Shown here: positions 1-11,286 of the stretch, piece by piece
Position numbering within the stretch: the first letter of the stretch is position 1
How the letters are laid out: each line of letters opens with the position of its first letter
Source of the DNA: Bimastos eiseni
Taxonomy: Eukaryota; Annelida; Clitellata; Crassiclitellata; Lumbricidae
DNA: 64,000 nt
NCBI GenBank assembly: GCA_959347315.1
Contig: OY365806.1
Span: forward strand, 20,368,747 to 20,432,746
Reading direction: 5' to 3'
The notes under the pieces: generated by a model
What the model was told of the DNA's origin: nothing
Seen by the model: only the letters and a program-made list of their open reading frames with translations
Database searches by the model: none
Translations under genes and position numbers: made by a program

Positions 1-1290
1 TAAAAAAATTCGTCTTGAGAAAGGACAAAACAGGCACTTTATAGTAACCCATGCAATACCTCTACAGACTAAAGTTCCTCTAGCATTAATTTCAGCAGCT
101 TTGTCCATCAATGACTGCTGTTGGACAGAAAAATCGAAGCTTTCTTCAACAAGAAATTGAAACGTCAAAATGGAAGTCTTGCAAAAGTTGGGAGCCGGGG
201 AACCGCTACACATTCCTCCTCAAATGCAAGTGCATTTACTGAACCATAGGGCCTATCCTCAGAATGTGTACTATCAACCCGTCCACTCCCAACTGTATTA
301 TACCCGCATTCCACTATTTATATAGTATCCTATCAATACCTCTTTAAATAAAGGTGTCTAAGATTATAATTACATTAATCAACTGTCAGCTGCGCCTTAT
401 TTCTGGCAATCAATTATTGGACTTAGAGGAAAGTAGTTTTATTTACTCACTAAATAGCAGTGTTAAATGGTAAATAAGATAAAGTAATAATAGCAATCAT
501 AATTATTATTGTATATTCAATAAACACATGTACGATGCCACCTAGCGATTCCTGTGCGCGACACCTCTCAAATGAGCGAACAATTTTAGATTTTATTAAG
601 ATTAATTTCACATCAATCATCGCACAGAAAGGGATGCAGTTTCGTTTAATCAACAAATTAATACGTTAAAAATTCATAAATAGGCCACCACAATAATACC
701 AATTATTATTTTTAATTTCAAACACGTACTACGCCACCTACTGATTGAGGGGCGCGTTCTCGTCTGTCCAATACATTTGAACTTCAGCATTCTCTGTCGC
801 TTATCTCAATACTTGTTTCTTCGAATATGTATATCTGAGCTCGTGGGAAGCTTCAAGAATGACAAATGAAGTGCAGAATTAAATATTAAATAATTATGAG
901 TCACACCGTATAGGCCTACAATTATTGTGTAGCTAGAACAATGGGGTCTATATAGATCCTGTCCTGCAGTTTCCTGGATTAATTGCTTGTTGCCTATTTA
1001 ATTGTAGAATTATGATCCTGTAATTTCACACATTAGGGATTATTTTTAAGATGTACTGTGTGACATATCTACGTATTTTGCAAAGCCAAAGTTTACAGCA
1101 CATTGTATTGTCAACGATCATACGTCGAAGCAGTGTTTACTTCAAGCTTTGATTTAATTACGTCGTTAATGTAGCTAATGTGGTTACCGTCGGAATGCAG
1201 ATCAGCGGCAAGTTAAATTAAGTCTAACGACATAATTATATCTGAAGTCATTGATTGAAATTGTAGGGCGGTAATTAGCCCAACCCGATG
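1..1290. other. Unique AT-rich non-coding stretch
   Basis: No recognisable exon, RNA or mobile element is visible. The only open frames are short and have no family resemblance. One TAGGCCTA 8-mer lies at 911-918. Confidence 0.5.
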
Positions 1291-1428
1291 CACTAAAAGA
1301 TGTGTGTCAGAGTTTGCGACGATCGGCGTAGACGAGACCTGGCAAGGAGGCAAGGAATGCCAGGCCATAGCGATGATGGGGTACGAGAATCGCTGCTGGA
1401 GGAGTGGCTAGGGGAGCGCATCCAGCAT

Positions 1429-1614
1429 TTAACCGGAGATGTGGATACATTTCGAAATGCGACCGACAAGACGTGCAGGACGCGGTCCAGGCACCGCAAC
1501 TGCCCAGTTTGGAAGCCTACATAGAGTGAGCAGCAGTAATTTGATGAAGGAGTGGACAAGTGTAGCGGTGGCGTCGGGAGTTATCGAGCGAGTAACAGTG
1601 CGGAGCTGACGCAA
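1429..1614 (-). pseudogene. LINE reverse-transcriptase fragment (decayed)
   Basis: The minus-strand translation contains the string RQLRTVTRSITPDATATLVHSF, which matches the region just after the RT palm in jockey/CR1-type non-LTR retrotransposons, where LR..R..L....A..LVH.F precedes the usual SRLDYCN block. Here the DYCN part is degraded to LLLLTLCRLPN, followed by a recognisable ARLVGRISK..HIS segment. It is about 60 residues long with no upstream YADD motif. I read it as an old truncated LINE remnant, with clade uncertain. The same family recurs at 2927 and 11748. Confidence 0.6.
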
Positions 1615-1639
1615 CTTTTAGCATGAATCACACATTGAC

Positions 1640-2740
1640 ACAGGAGACGGTGAATGTGTGGTGCAAATAAGCTCTTAGTCTTGGTTGGAGATGTTCGGCA
1701 ACCCTACAGTGTGTTTGCACAATTTTTTCAGCAATTGATCAGCGAGTAGTAGGAGAGCTGATTTAGAGCAGCATACACTGTTGGGAACGGTCATGAAATT
1801 GGCTAACCCTGTTTTTACAAAGAATTTTGGACTCGTGTACGATGCCCTGGAAGAGTTGGCCGAGTTTGTCCTTAGTATTGCAGATAGTTTTATATCACTC
1901 TTCCTGTTGATCTGTTGATCTTCCTGTTAATTCCTGAGTCCTGACAAGACGAATCGAAGTCATTATACAGCTAGAAATGACTGAGTGGACATTACTATGC
2001 TGAAGCTGGCCAGGCTGCAGATGCAAGAGCTTTCAACGATGTATCGTTTGCTACTTGCAGTGGGAAAGAGAGGGAAATTTATCGAGGTCAGTTTTACCAA
2101 GCATTGGTAGACGGCATGACAAAAAAAACTGTTGACAGATTCGGAGAAGGATCTGTGTAGTTCTAGTGTCTGATCACTTGATCCCAATGCTTGGCCCAAT
2201 GATTTCGACCCTGAGGAGGTGAGAGATAACTTGTCCATTTACGTGGCAAGTTCCTGCGTCAATATACTGCTATGGAGCAAGATTATCGAGATTATTGAGA
2301 TAGTAGAGGTGGCAGGGTTTCTGAACATTTCCAAGAGCTGCTGAATCGAGTAAACACCTTAACCAGTAGGCTAAGCACGGCGAGTGTGAAAGGGGTTCAG
2401 TAAAATGAATATATTAATTCTGCACATCACTCAGGTTACAACTGTCTATTGAGTTTTTCGTGTGAAGACAACATCATAGACTGAATAGAATTTCTTTTTT
2501 GTTAGGCCTATGTAGCTACAGTTGGCTATTTGACTGGCTCAATATAGGCCTAATTGTATGTGTGAACCGAACCCTTGCTCTTTGAGTTTGAACTCGACAC
2601 ATTATAGACATTAGGCCGTATACATGTATATCTATTTATTCAAAAATCTGCAGGCTTCATATTTATTTTTAGGGAAAGAAGGATGATACATGTTAAAAAA
2701 TCATTGTAAATTATTTTTATTTTTTGAATTTTTTAATGTA
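1640..2740. other. Intergenic sequence, unidentified
   Basis: Non-coding sequence between two LINE fragments. The stretch 1963-2400 is somewhat less AT-rich and could be an eroded element, but no conserved motif was seen in any frame. TAGGCCTA occurs at 2503 and 2545. Confidence 0.35.
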
Positions 2741-2926
2741 TTCTCTTTTACACTTTTAATAAGTGGAATGCGGTTTCATCGAAGAATACAATTCTTAAAT
2801 TTACATAAGGCCTGGTTAGGAGTACACTGTAGACATTGATGGTTACTCGAACTATGGAGTTCCCACTGCTCACCCAAACCACTTTAACCATTGATAATAT
2901 GTGCTCTTGGAACCCGGGTTCATCAA

Positions 2927-3748
2927 TACGCCGATGACTCCCAACTGTACTTGACATGCTGCCCATCTGAGGCACTGAAGTGCGTGTCAAAAATCTTGGC
3001 AATTGTGGAGTAAGTGCAGATCTGGATGTCCTCCAATCGGCTAAGATTGAACCCGGATAAAACTTTATTTATTTGGCTGGGCAAGAGACAAGCGCGTTCG
3101 AGGGTTGACAAAGAGGCGATTAAAGCAGCATTTCATCATTGGAAGGTTCAGCGCGTCGTCCGGGACCTGATCTTCTGGATCAAGACCTGTCCTTGGAGGA
3201 ACATGTCAGTTCCCTGTGCAGGTCTTGCTTTTATCAATTGCGCCAGATTAGAGTCATTCGGGAAATCTGTCAATCTGACTTGCCTGGACTATTGCAATGG
3301 TGTCCGTGCGGGTCTGCCAAAGTTCCGGATAAGACAGCTTCGATCCGTTCTCAACTGCGCCACTCGAGTCGTTGCCAAGCTGCCAAAATACTTGCATATT
3401 TCAAGCTATATGCGTGACACACTGCACTTGCTCCCGGTTGAGGATAGGATCACATTCAAAATCATCCTCATGGACGGACATCGGTGGTCGGCACGACTCC
3501 AGAATACATCAGAGAGCTCTGTCTTCCCGTCTCCAGCCAGCCAGGTTGTCGATCCTTGCGTGCTGCGGCTCGTGGGGACTTGATGGTCCCGGGCTCCCGT
3601 ACATCGATCCGGACAAACTGTGCCTCCTCATGCATTGGACCATCATGAATACTGGAACGCTCTTCCGTTACAACTTCGCAACATTGCACTGCTTGCAGAC
3701 AACTTTTCTAAATTACTCAAATCGCATTTGTCTAAATCTATTGGGTAG
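2927..3748 (+). pseudogene. Non-LTR retrotransposon (LINE) RT, 3' end of ORF2, decayed
   Basis: The catalytic motif YADDSQLY is encoded at 2927-2950. The same frame runs through one in-frame stop (TAA, 3011-3013) into SNRLRLNPDKT..FIWLG, the usual block following YADD in jockey/CR1-type LINEs. A frameshift near 3150 moves the match to a frame reading LDQDLSLEEHVSSLCRSCFYQLRQIR. A later shift returns to LDYCNGVRAGLPKFRIRQL and VAKLPKYLHISSYMRDTLH.LPVEDRITFKI. The C-terminus continues as WNALPLQLRNIALLADNFSK and ends at a TAG (3746-3748). About 270 residues of ORF2 are recoverable across at least three frames, so this copy is dead. No endonuclease domain is visible upstream, consistent with 5' truncation at integration. 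Exact clade not determined. Confidence 0.85.
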
Positions 3749-4123
3749 CTACGTTTAGCGCCTTCGAGAGGTTCTAATAAGGCGCCATGTAAATTGCCTA
3801 ATAGGGCCTACATACATACATAAATGCTCCCAGATTTTTGAATGGTGGGTCTCGTTAGGATCTAGATACTGCAAAGTGGGTCCCCATGTCAAAAAGGTTG
3901 AGAACCGCTGCTCTAACCAATTGCGAAAACAGGCCATCATGACAAGCAATGGTTTTGATCAAAATTTCCCGTTCACAACAAAAGAGCATCAGATTACCAA
4001 CTGCATATGTGAATACTCAAAGGCAGAGACCAAAATAAATATGCCAAAACTTCACTGCGTTAGGCGACAGATCAAGTTATGTGGATCATTTTTCTCGCAC
4101 TGAAGCGTATAATTTAAAACGAA

Positions 4124-4197
4124 TGGCCCGTATGGGGATCGAACCCACGACCTTCGCGTTATTAGCACGACGCTCTAACCAACTGAGCTAACGGGCC
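4124..4197 (-). tRNA. tRNA-Ile (anticodon AAT)
   Basis: The 74-nt minus-strand sequence begins GGCCCGTTAGCTCAG and ends ACGGGCCA. The seven-base acceptor stem, D arm (GCTC..GAGC), anticodon loop CTAATAA and T arm GGGTTCGATCCC are all intact. The anticodon stem TCGTG/CGCGA allows one T-G pair, as in other animal tRNA-Ile(AAT). A and B box promoters are internal. No intron and no encoded CCA. Same unit as the Ile genes at 10431, 13723, 18349 and 28983. In this copy the next gene, tRNA-Arg at 8059, has been pushed 3.2 kb away by a transposon inserted at 4741. Confidence 0.93.
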
Positions 4198-4740
4198 ATC
4201 TTGAAGTACATCATCAATCTTTCGTTTACACGAGATAAACGATAGGACCTCAGAATACCTAACAAGCAGGCGAATATCATGCAACGTACGTAGAAGGCCT
4301 ATCGAATTAAATAGCACTATCGTTCCAAATTACTACCACAGGCTAAAAAGAAACTTTTAATTACCAAGAATATTTGAAGAAATCTATGGTATTTTGGGGG
4401 TGCTGAATCTAAATTATTAATTTTCAACTGACTTCTAGTTTGGGAGAGGCTTTATAGAAATATATAGGGCCTAAGTACCATTCAACATAAGGCTAAGGTT
4501 ATACCCCCCTATAATTATGTATTTGGACAAATTTGTTTTAGGTTTATATAAATTTGATAACAATAATGATCCGGATGAACGACAACAACCCCCTATCAAA
4601 TCCCGCCGTCTTAGCAACACAGCAGAAACGAAACACTTTAGAGCTATCATAAATTAGAACAATTCAAGCTTTACATGCACTTATGGGGAAATTGTTATTC
4701 ATAGCCAGGATACGAATTGGCAAGTTTTACGTTCCTATTG

Positions 4741-7700
4741 GGGGCCGTTCACATATTATATAAAGCTCAAGGGGTAGGTGGGTGGGTGACGGTTTTGTTA
4801 GCGTTATATTGTGTAGGGTGGGGGTAGGTTGAAGGTTTTGTTATATAACAAACCTTTTTTCAGCTTATGCTATTTTGCCTGTTTGCTTGCCAATTGGAAA
4901 TTCCATGTACCACGGACCTTCGTTGTTTAATCGAAGTTCACAATACGTTGTGAACCAAAACTAGCACCATTAGCTGCCACCTGGCATTCTTACTTATTAT
5001 TTATAAATCCACTTTTAACAAATCCTATTTACAATTTTAACAATAACCTGAGCATAGCTTCAAACGCTCTAAAATTCAATTCTGTGTGCTTTTTTGATTT
5101 TTGGTTTAAATTAAAATTAATTCACTTGAAACAATTATTTTGGTAGGTATTATCATAATGTTTGATTTCGTTTTCTATAGTATGTGTACATAGTTTATGT
5201 TTGCTTAGATACCCAATTGTAGTTGTAGTATACACTCTGTATACATCATTCTATCGTTAAAATACCTGAGAGTGCAATATTAAACCAATCCATTATGCGT
5301 GATACTGTAATGCTAATTTCTAGTGCAAAAAAGGTGGGAAACTAAAACAGTGCTTTTAAATAGGATGTACGTCGCTACCATGTATTATCATGCTGTTTTA
5401 GTAGGCCTACGTGTAGATAAATTATGACAATCGTAGACTACCCAATTTGTTACCGTAATTAATACAAGTGAATTTAGCGCCATTAAAAGTCCGATTATTA
5501 AGATGCAAAGGAGCTCCATAGGCCTACATCCGGTCTAATCATCATTGGCACGAGACAGTACGCCATTTTAAGATAGCTTTTGTTACATAGCTAATTGGGT
5601 GTATGATGATTTTTACTGCAGTTCTTGAAATGGATGAAGGGAATTATCACAACTATTAAAGTGCTAACTAACATTGTATGGTTATAAAAGTTTCAAATTA
5701 TGCAATACAATTATGTCGATTGTATGTCTTTCAAATACGAAGTTTTCTGGGCGGTCAGTTTTGCGATAAACTGCTTGTCAATCAAACCTGAACTCATTGA
5801 GAGGGGCTACAGTCAAGAAGTGCCATGTTCAAGTCCACCGCCTGACAATTCCTTTCAATTGAAATGGCTGCATGTCTCGGAATGGGGCTGGCACTGTCTG
5901 TCTTGTTTATTTAACGGCGCATCCATAACAACGATGATATGCGTGCCTTGTCTGTCTGTCTCTACATCAGCGTTTCCCAAACTGTGTTCCGCGGAACCCA
6001 AGGGTTCCGTAAGGCGAAGACAGGGGTTCCGCGGAAAGCATTCAACAAGCTTGAAACAATTTCAAATAAATTATACCAATTTTTCAGGCGGACTTGCAGT
6101 ATATTTGACGCATTTTCGCCTTACTGGATTGCATGATTCTTTTCATAATCCCCGCTTCCAGTTTAAAAAAAAATCTTTTCACGATTCCCGCTTCTACTTA
6201 GGCAGAACTCCACCTTCCAGTTTAAATTTCATCATCATTTCCGCTTCCAATTAAATGGCATTTTTTCATCAATTCTTTTCATTAATTAACCTTCTAGTTA
6301 ACATCATTTCATCAATCAAGCTTGTACTGTAGTTAAAACATATATATATTATATATATTATATATATATATATATTATATATATCTTAATCAACCTGCCT
6401 TCTAATTAAGATAGAGCTTAAATTACGGAAATTACATCGTACGTATTAGGCCGATACGGACGAGAGTGAGTCACCTAAACTGCAAATTTCACATTATACG
6501 CAGGCCTATAGGATGCTTTTTCATAACATCTGTGAAGGCCTATAAGTTTATATGAAGAGAATTTATGTGTCTTTGTCATCGTTTTTGTGTGTTGTTATTA
6601 ATCTAATCTAGGCCTAAATCTATATTGTCTGCATTCTAAAACGTTTGCAAAACCGGAACAGTGTTTAGTTTTGGACCGGGGTTCCGCCAAAAAAATTGGA
6701 GGTCAAAAGGGTTCCGCGGTCAAAAGAGAATGGGAAACGCTGCTCTACATATACCTATCCTGTAGGCCCAAACACACGCGCACAGCCGCAGCACAGGTGT
6801 CGTGGGATGAGGCTCAAGCGCGGGCCTGGTTAGAGGCGAATTGAGGAGGTGCGCTGAATTATGTGTAGACCCGCACAGGAAGGACTAAGTACTTAGTAAC
6901 CTAAATATAGTTTAGCCTATAGCTGTTTGGGAACAACTCAAGAAAAGTCCCCATCCCTCGTTTTACCTCAACCTTGATTCTTCATTCACCGACACTTGCA
7001 CTGCTAATTCTCATGTCCTCGACCTAGACATGACCTTTTACCAAAACCTTAGCTTCTCCGTACGTTTTATATGATTCGTTCAGTGTCCTTTTCATCGGCA
7101 CATAGGATTCGCAAGGGTTTGACTTCAGGCTGATTTAAAAGTTACGTAATAACGCCAGATTGAAAAGAATACTAGATGAATGCTATCAAACGCCGCATAT
7201 ATATATATATATATACATGTGAGCGAGAGAGATCGAGATCTGCTTAGTGTAGTCAGTGTGACCCCCAGGAATTATAATAAATGCTCAGGTCCGAGGATAC
7301 AGAGAACCTCATCTATGCAGCCCTATTCAGAGAGCGCGGCTCTGAATAGACACATCAACCGATTGACCAGTATATATAAAAATATATATATAATCTTTGC
7401 TGTGCTATACATAGGGGATGAAAGTATAATATTATATCTGTTCCACAACGAACACAGGCACGAATACAGGCACGAAGGCATATGAGTGGCATATCAAGTA
7501 CAGGTGTGTAGATGCATATAATTATAACGACCATGAAGCACGATCATTGTTTCAATTGTTATTTCCAGTGCATTTCCCTCAGCTGTGTACTTGACCCATT
7601 TGAGCCTATTCAGATAGACTGACCACAGCGGTCCATATGGTTAAGATTGTACCCCAGGCGGCTGAGATGCTTTGGGGAGATCTGATTGGTAGCTAGCAGG

Positions 7701-7940
7701 CGGCAGGTATTCATTAGACCACACCTTAAAAACTTGGTCTTTTAATGTGCTTATAGACTGGGGAGGTGTAGAATTATGTCGATTGTGTCTTTTAACGTGC
7801 TTATATACTAGAGGGTAGTTAGCATATCTGTTATATAATATAGGGGTGGGGGTCACAGCTGCTGTTAAATAACGTTATTAGGGGCATGGGGTATGTCAAA
7901 AATTGGGATTTTATGCGTTATATAATATGTGACCGGCCCT
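4741..7940. mobile_element. TIR DNA transposon, copy 1 (family X)
   Basis: The left end GGGGCCGTTCACATATTATA and the reverse complement of the right end AGGGCCGGTCACATATTATA form a near-perfect terminal inverted repeat. Flanking 3-bp copies of TTG lie at 4738-4740 and 7941-7943. The paralogous tRNA-Ile/tRNA-Arg spacer at about 19120-19140 reads CCAATTGTGAG, the uninterrupted empty site, which proves insertion. About 1 kb of the left part is shared with copy 2 (20018-24564). No transposase is recognisable, so it is non-autonomous or eroded. It contains a nested hAT MITE (5968-6742). Superfamily not assigned. Confidence 0.8.
5968..6742. mobile_element. hAT-type non-autonomous element (MITE)
   Basis: The left end starts CAGCGTTTCCCAAACT and the right end is the inverse of CAGCGTTTCCCATTCT. 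Both are followed inward by a GTTCCGCGG-type repeat. A perfect 8-bp target duplication CTCTACAT flanks it at 5960-5967 and 6743-6750. The CAG..CTG termini with an 8-bp duplication are diagnostic for hAT elements. The 775-bp interior carries an (AT)n run at about 6341-6384 and no transposase. It is inserted in TIR element copy 1. Confidence 0.93.
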
Positions 7941-8058
7941 TTGTGAGCAAATGAATATTTCATTGCGTTGCATCATGCTTATCGCCTCGATCTCCTTCAC
8001 ATATAGGTCAGGACAATCAGAAGACCAATGTTTATGAAGGCTAAAATCAAGCGCCCTT

Positions 8059-8131
8059 CACCTCCGACGGGACTCGAACCCGCAATCCCCGGCTTAGGAG
8101 GCCGATGCCTTATCCATTAGGCCACGGAGGC
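8059..8131 (-). tRNA. tRNA-Arg (anticodon CCT)
   Basis: 73 nt on the minus strand, beginning GCCTCCGTGGCCTAATGG and ending CGTCGGAGGTG. The acceptor stem is fully paired (with a G-T first pair, as in other animal tRNA-Arg(CCT)). The anticodon loop has CCT within CTCCTAA, and the T arm is GGGTTCGAGTCCC. Intronless, with internal A and B boxes. The identical gene in opposite orientation is at 16107, and a further copy is at 19267. Confidence 0.93.
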
Positions 8132-8139
8132 GCGTCGTA

Positions 8140-9970
8140 CATAATACACATACTACCGTCCAAATTATTCGCATTCTGTACTAATTTGTAGGCCTATAAT
8201 TTTTCTTCTTCAAGGCCACATACCGATTGTACACGTACGTTCGTAATCATAATAGGCCTATAATTAGATTTATAGATTTATATGGTGATTTCCGCAGAAT
8301 ATCTAGTCAGAGATTGTCTCAAACGGAAAACCCGTGTGAAACCAAACGCAGATTTGGAGAACCTAGTCCTCAGTATATAACTGTAGACAATTAATGCATG
8401 AATTTTCTACGGTGCTTTAGTGAAAGTGTAAGGACATTCCAAGAACATGATACCCACAACAGCAAACGCACGGTTTTGGGCCAAGGCCGTCCTAGTCCTT
8501 AAAACTAAACGATCAGGAAGATCTACAGAGCGTTAGGTATGTGATGGGGGAGTTAATCGTGACTCAGTTAAAACTCACACTTTAAACTTTTAACTGAAAT
8601 AAAAATGAGAAATTAAATACAATTTATTATTTAAAATAGGTAAGCCTAAATTAGTGGCGGCGCTGCATGGACGCAAAATACTGAATTGCGTCCCAAAAAT
8701 AGATAAAAAATCACCAAAATATTTCAGCAACAATCTCTTTAACAAAATAAAATAGATTAAAATATTTAACCAAATATTTTGTAAATGGAATGAAATTTTC
8801 AACTTCGTCAAAACATACTTACTTAGCACTTAAGTTACGGTGAATTGATGTTTTCGATACTAAGGATAGCCAATATATAGGGCTATTACCCGCTTCCATA
8901 GCGGACGATAATTGAACATTTCCTGTTTAAAACGATCTGTTTTCATTTTGCTTTTAAATTACAGTTTAAAATTGAATATCAAATTTTCAAGGCCACTAGG
9001 TGCAATTTTGTAGGTGTAGGCTACATTAAATTTTGTTTTCAGTAAACGTACATTGGACAACATAGCTAAATTAACAAATACAACTTTTGAACTGAACCTA
9101 ATAAGCTACATTCTGAGTAAGTATAGGCCTACCCTTATTGATAGATTCTTGTTGGCAAGTTGTTGCCACATTGTTTATCTCTCCAATATTAATTCAATTC
9201 TATTATACCGGAGCATAGAATTTAAAGTAAGCCTATCAAGTGATGCCTCTTAAAGCCCGTTCATACCATATGTAATAGCCTACAGAATGGTTTCCGTACC
9301 TTATTCGCAGCATGTAGTCTTTAATGCTTGAAGCCGACTTAATAATACAAATATTTGTCGCAAATAAAAAATTTGGTTATATCATAAATCACTAGGAGTC
9401 TATGACAAGTTCTCTGCATAGGGGCACAGTGCTATGTAAATGGGGAGTTCGGAAAAATAGTAGGGCATATACAAAACGTTTCGCGCGCATTTTTCACAGT
9501 CTCTGTTTCTTGTGCCCCCATTTTCAGGATGCTGCCGATGACATCTCGGGATTTGCATGCGCTTAACCTTCACAAGTTTATCGATTCAAGAATGATACAC
9601 AAAATAATCCGGCATATATACATTCGACGTTTCGAACAGGGTTTGAACTATCAAATTAGAACTGGGGGTTGAGCATTTTTCGCATGACGAAGATGTCCAG
9701 ACTCTAATTTCTACTAACCTGAAATAGGTATATGGGCTAAATTGTAGAGGGTTACTGTCGATATGTGTGCCACTGAAAGCTGATCTGGGGTTTCCTTGAC
9801 CCCCGAAAGTAACTTTTCAGAATTAATTGACGGGGTGGATAAACGAACTGAGGGGGTTGACCCCTCCCAACCCCCAATCCCGACATTCAATCACTGCATT
9901 CGAATCAAGGATGTATTACGTCAAAGTCACATTGAGCGTGTTCATATGAACGAGTTCTACCGTGACATCA
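8140..9970. other. tRNA intergenic spacer, Arg to Glu
   Basis: This spacer has no gene. Its 8270-8560 part is paralogous to 27450-27750 (shared ATTTCCGCAGAATATCTA-type and CAACAGCAAACGCACGG-type segments), showing that the tRNA unit was duplicated with its spacer. The 9640-9860 part, with GGGGTTGACCCC and AATTAATTGACGGGG-type sequence, matches 29300-29440 downstream of a later Glu/Ile pair. Four TAGGCCTA 8-mers lie here or nearby. Confidence 0.6.
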
Positions 9971-9973
9971 CAT

Positions 9974-10045
9974 TTCCTGGTAGTCTAGTGGTTAGGATTA
10001 GGCGCTCTTACCGCTGCGGCTGAGGTTCGATTCCCCGCCAGGGAG
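9974..10045 (+). tRNA. tRNA-Glu-like gene with CTT anticodon (probable pseudogene)
   Basis: The body aligns along its 72-nt length with tRNA-Glu(CTC): TTCCTGGTAGTCTAGTGG, a TTAGGATT D-region and TTCGATTCCCC in the T arm. The anticodon loop reads CTCTTAC instead of CTCTCAC, so the anticodon is CTT (lysine codon AAG) on a glutamate tRNA body. The anticodon stem has an A-G mismatch at its outer pair, and the T stem has an A-C mismatch. Sequences downstream include no clear T-run within a few bases. These defects favour a pseudogene, but an active mischarging tRNA cannot be excluded from sequence. The inverted copy at 14184 is identical in the loop. Confidence 0.7.
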
Positions 10046-10091
10046 AACCTTTTTGGAGAATATCTTAATATGCCTACTGCACTTCAACGAA

Positions 10092-10170
10092 TGACCCGTT
10101 GTCGGTGCGAAATCACGACTCTTGCATAGCGTCATGAGCACGGCGCTCTAACCAACTACGCAAATAGTAA
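10092..10170 (-). pseudogene. Decayed tRNA-Ile-like sequence with CAT loop
   Basis: The minus strand reads GTAGTTGGTTAGAGCGCCGTG, then a loop CTCATGA, so a CAT triplet sits at the anticodon position. The T arm is eroded (GTGATTTCGCACCG) and the acceptor 5' half is lost. It lies between the Glu-like and Ile genes, as do its relatives at 12171 and 28323, so it is part of the duplicated unit. Confidence 0.65.
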
Positions 10171-10430
10171 AGCAAGACAAGCAATCGTTATGATCACTCT
10201 TCCCAATCACCAGAACATAATATTAACAGATTGCGTAACACTGAACAGGCTATCGATCAAAAAGCAGAGACTAAGCTTCCCTGCGACAGGCCGGCTAAGT
10301 TAGACCGCTACGTTGTTCTTTTTCCTAGCTCTGAAACATGAGCAATAACATGAGAAATAAATAGCCGAGTCAGCTGACCCAGCAGAGGCACATAATTTCC
10401 GATTAAAATGCATTGGCGTTTGAAAACGAA

Positions 10431-10504
10431 TGGCCCGTATGGGGATCGAACCCACGACCTTCGCGTTATTAGCACGACGCTCTAACCAACTGAGCTAACG
10501 GGCC
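10431..10504 (-). tRNA. tRNA-Ile (anticodon AAT)
   Basis: 74 nt and essentially identical to the gene at 4124: acceptor stem GGCCCGT, D arm GCTCAGTTGGTTAGAGC, loop CTAATAA and T arm GGGTTCGATCCC all intact. It sits 387 bp downstream of the Glu-like gene, in opposite orientation. The palindromic counterpart at 13723 has one extra A. Confidence 0.93.
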
Positions 10505-11280
10505 TCTGGTCAACGTTAAATCGATAGTTCATCACAATCTCTAATGCCAATTTTCAAAAGCTTCAATTGATTAGAATAATCCATCTTCATCAATAATAAA
10601 GTATTAATGTAAAGTAGGTCTATGATTTGCTAAGTTTCCCGTTCCAAAAGTAAGCTTATCTGCATGGACCATTACGTTTCAACTTAGTGATCATTGTGAG
10701 CTTAATCTTTCATATTTGACCATGTATGGCCCCTATTTGGGGAAAAATGGTAAATCAGAGTGTAAGACAATTGTATGTATGTATGTATGTATGCATGTAT
10801 GTATGTATGTATGTTTCTAGGTATGTACGCAAATATAGTTTGGGCGAGCTTATGGTCTAACATGGGGGCAATTGTCCCAGTTGGGAGGGGCATGCAATTG
10901 TCCGGGGGCAATTTTCCGAGGGGAATTGTCCGCGGGCAATAATTGTCCGTTCGCGGAAAATCAATGTGTAGGCCTAAATCTATTCGGAAGGCAAAGTCCA
11001 AAGGCCCTTCACCTATACATAGGCCTATAGGTATTATTCGATTCAGTGTCTTGTTTCTTCGATTTATGATGCGATAGAAAAGTCATGTTTAGCGATTTTA
11101 GTCATTAATCATGATCACGCTTCGTGATTTGCACACGCTTTACCTTCACAAGTTTATTGATTAAAGGATAATGCAACAGTCGAAACCAATTCCAGAATAT
11201 AATCCATTCGAATCAAGGATGCATTGCGTCAAAGTCACATTGAGTGAGGTGTTGATATGAGTGAGTTCTATCATGTCGCA
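10505..11280. other. Spacer with a short CATA/GTAT microsatellite
   Basis: Non-coding spacer. A (GTAT)n run lies at about 10773-10815. TAGGCCTA occurs at 10969 and 11020. The repeated G-rich AATTGTCC motifs at 10870-10950 (four to five imperfect copies of GGGGCAATTGTCC) make a small degenerate tandem array. Confidence 0.5.
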
Positions 11281-11286
11281 ACGTAC

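Larger units (their letters stand above)
6780..11187 (+). repeat. Left arm of 4.4 kb palindrome
   Basis: This arm is the reverse complement of 13038-17458 at roughly 99% identity, judged by eye. Base-pairing coordinates sum to 24225 at the inner end and 24238 at the outer end, so the arms differ by only 13 bases of net indels. Both arms carry tRNA-Arg, the Glu-like gene, the Ile-CAT pseudogene and tRNA-Ile. See findings for why this is probably an assembly fold-back. Confidence 0.95.

Noticed and set aside
3890..3917. hAT right end (GGTTGAGAACCGCTG)
   Set aside because: Looks like a hAT terminus, but no matching left end or 8-bp duplication was found.
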